DNA of 6,082 bases, taken from positions 1 to 6,082 of the forward strand of contig CAMWVK010000109.1 of NCBI GenBank assembly GCA_947177675.1, written 5' to 3'. Below the pieces are notes generated by a model. The model was not told the DNA's origin and did no database searches. It was given only the letters and a program-made list of their open reading frames with translations. This document shows positions 6,037 to 6,082 of the stretch, piece by piece. Position numbers and translations under genes: made by a program. The stretch is from an uncultured Mucispirillum sp. (lineage in GTDB: Bacteria; Chrysiogenota; Deferribacteres; Deferribacterales; Mucispirillaceae). Each line of letters opens with the position of its first letter. Position 1 is the first letter of the stretch.

Positions 6037-6082
6037 AATTCACCTAAATATAATATATAATTATTATTACTAAATACTATAT

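Noticed and set aside
6037..6082. Promoter for the exporter operon
   Set aside because: Several TATATT/TATTAT-like hexamers occur on the minus strand, but the stretch is nearly all A/T and I found no correctly spaced -35 element. The window ends too soon to judge.

Overview
This is a 6.1 kb window of AT-rich DNA, roughly two thirds A+T by eye. It is densely coding and holds two convergent blocks separated by a 49-base gap. The composition, a ferredoxin-type nitroreductase and an envelope-spanning exporter with a membrane fusion protein suggest a low-GC, probably anaerobic bacterium with a Gram-negative-type envelope. Low-GC Deferribacterota, Spirochaetota or Fusobacteriota would all fit. The sequence alone does not settle the taxon.

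Left block (3-776, plus strand): the 3' part of a ferredoxin-nitroreductase fusion. The reading frame is open to the window edge and carries 4Fe-4S cysteine motifs ahead of the FMN nitroreductase domain. The ATG at 183 is therefore an internal methionine, not the gene start. A hairpin at 783-818 with T-runs on both sides looks like a bidirectional terminator between the blocks.

Right block (6036 down to 826, minus strand): one tight six-gene operon. In transcription order it encodes a YbhG/HlyD-type membrane fusion protein, two ABC ATPases that match the N- and C-terminal halves of a split YbhF, two ABC-2 permeases (YbhS- and YbhR-like), and a small TfoX N-terminal-domain protein. All junctions are 4-base overlaps or gaps of 2 to 8 bases, and at least four of the five junctions have a clear Shine-Dalgarno buried in the 3' end of the preceding gene. 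The first five products should assemble as a heterodimeric exporter (two different ATPases, two different permeases) linked to a periplasmic adaptor. The TfoX-like protein is translationally coupled behind it.

The most informative observation is that the two ATPases are degenerate in complementary positions. ATPase 1 lacks the H-loop histidine and ATPase 2 has an altered signature motif. Together these predict one degenerate and one canonical ATP site. Otherwise the window is a conventional drug/solute exporter operon. I see no RNA genes, mobile elements, CRISPR arrays or clearly undescribed system.
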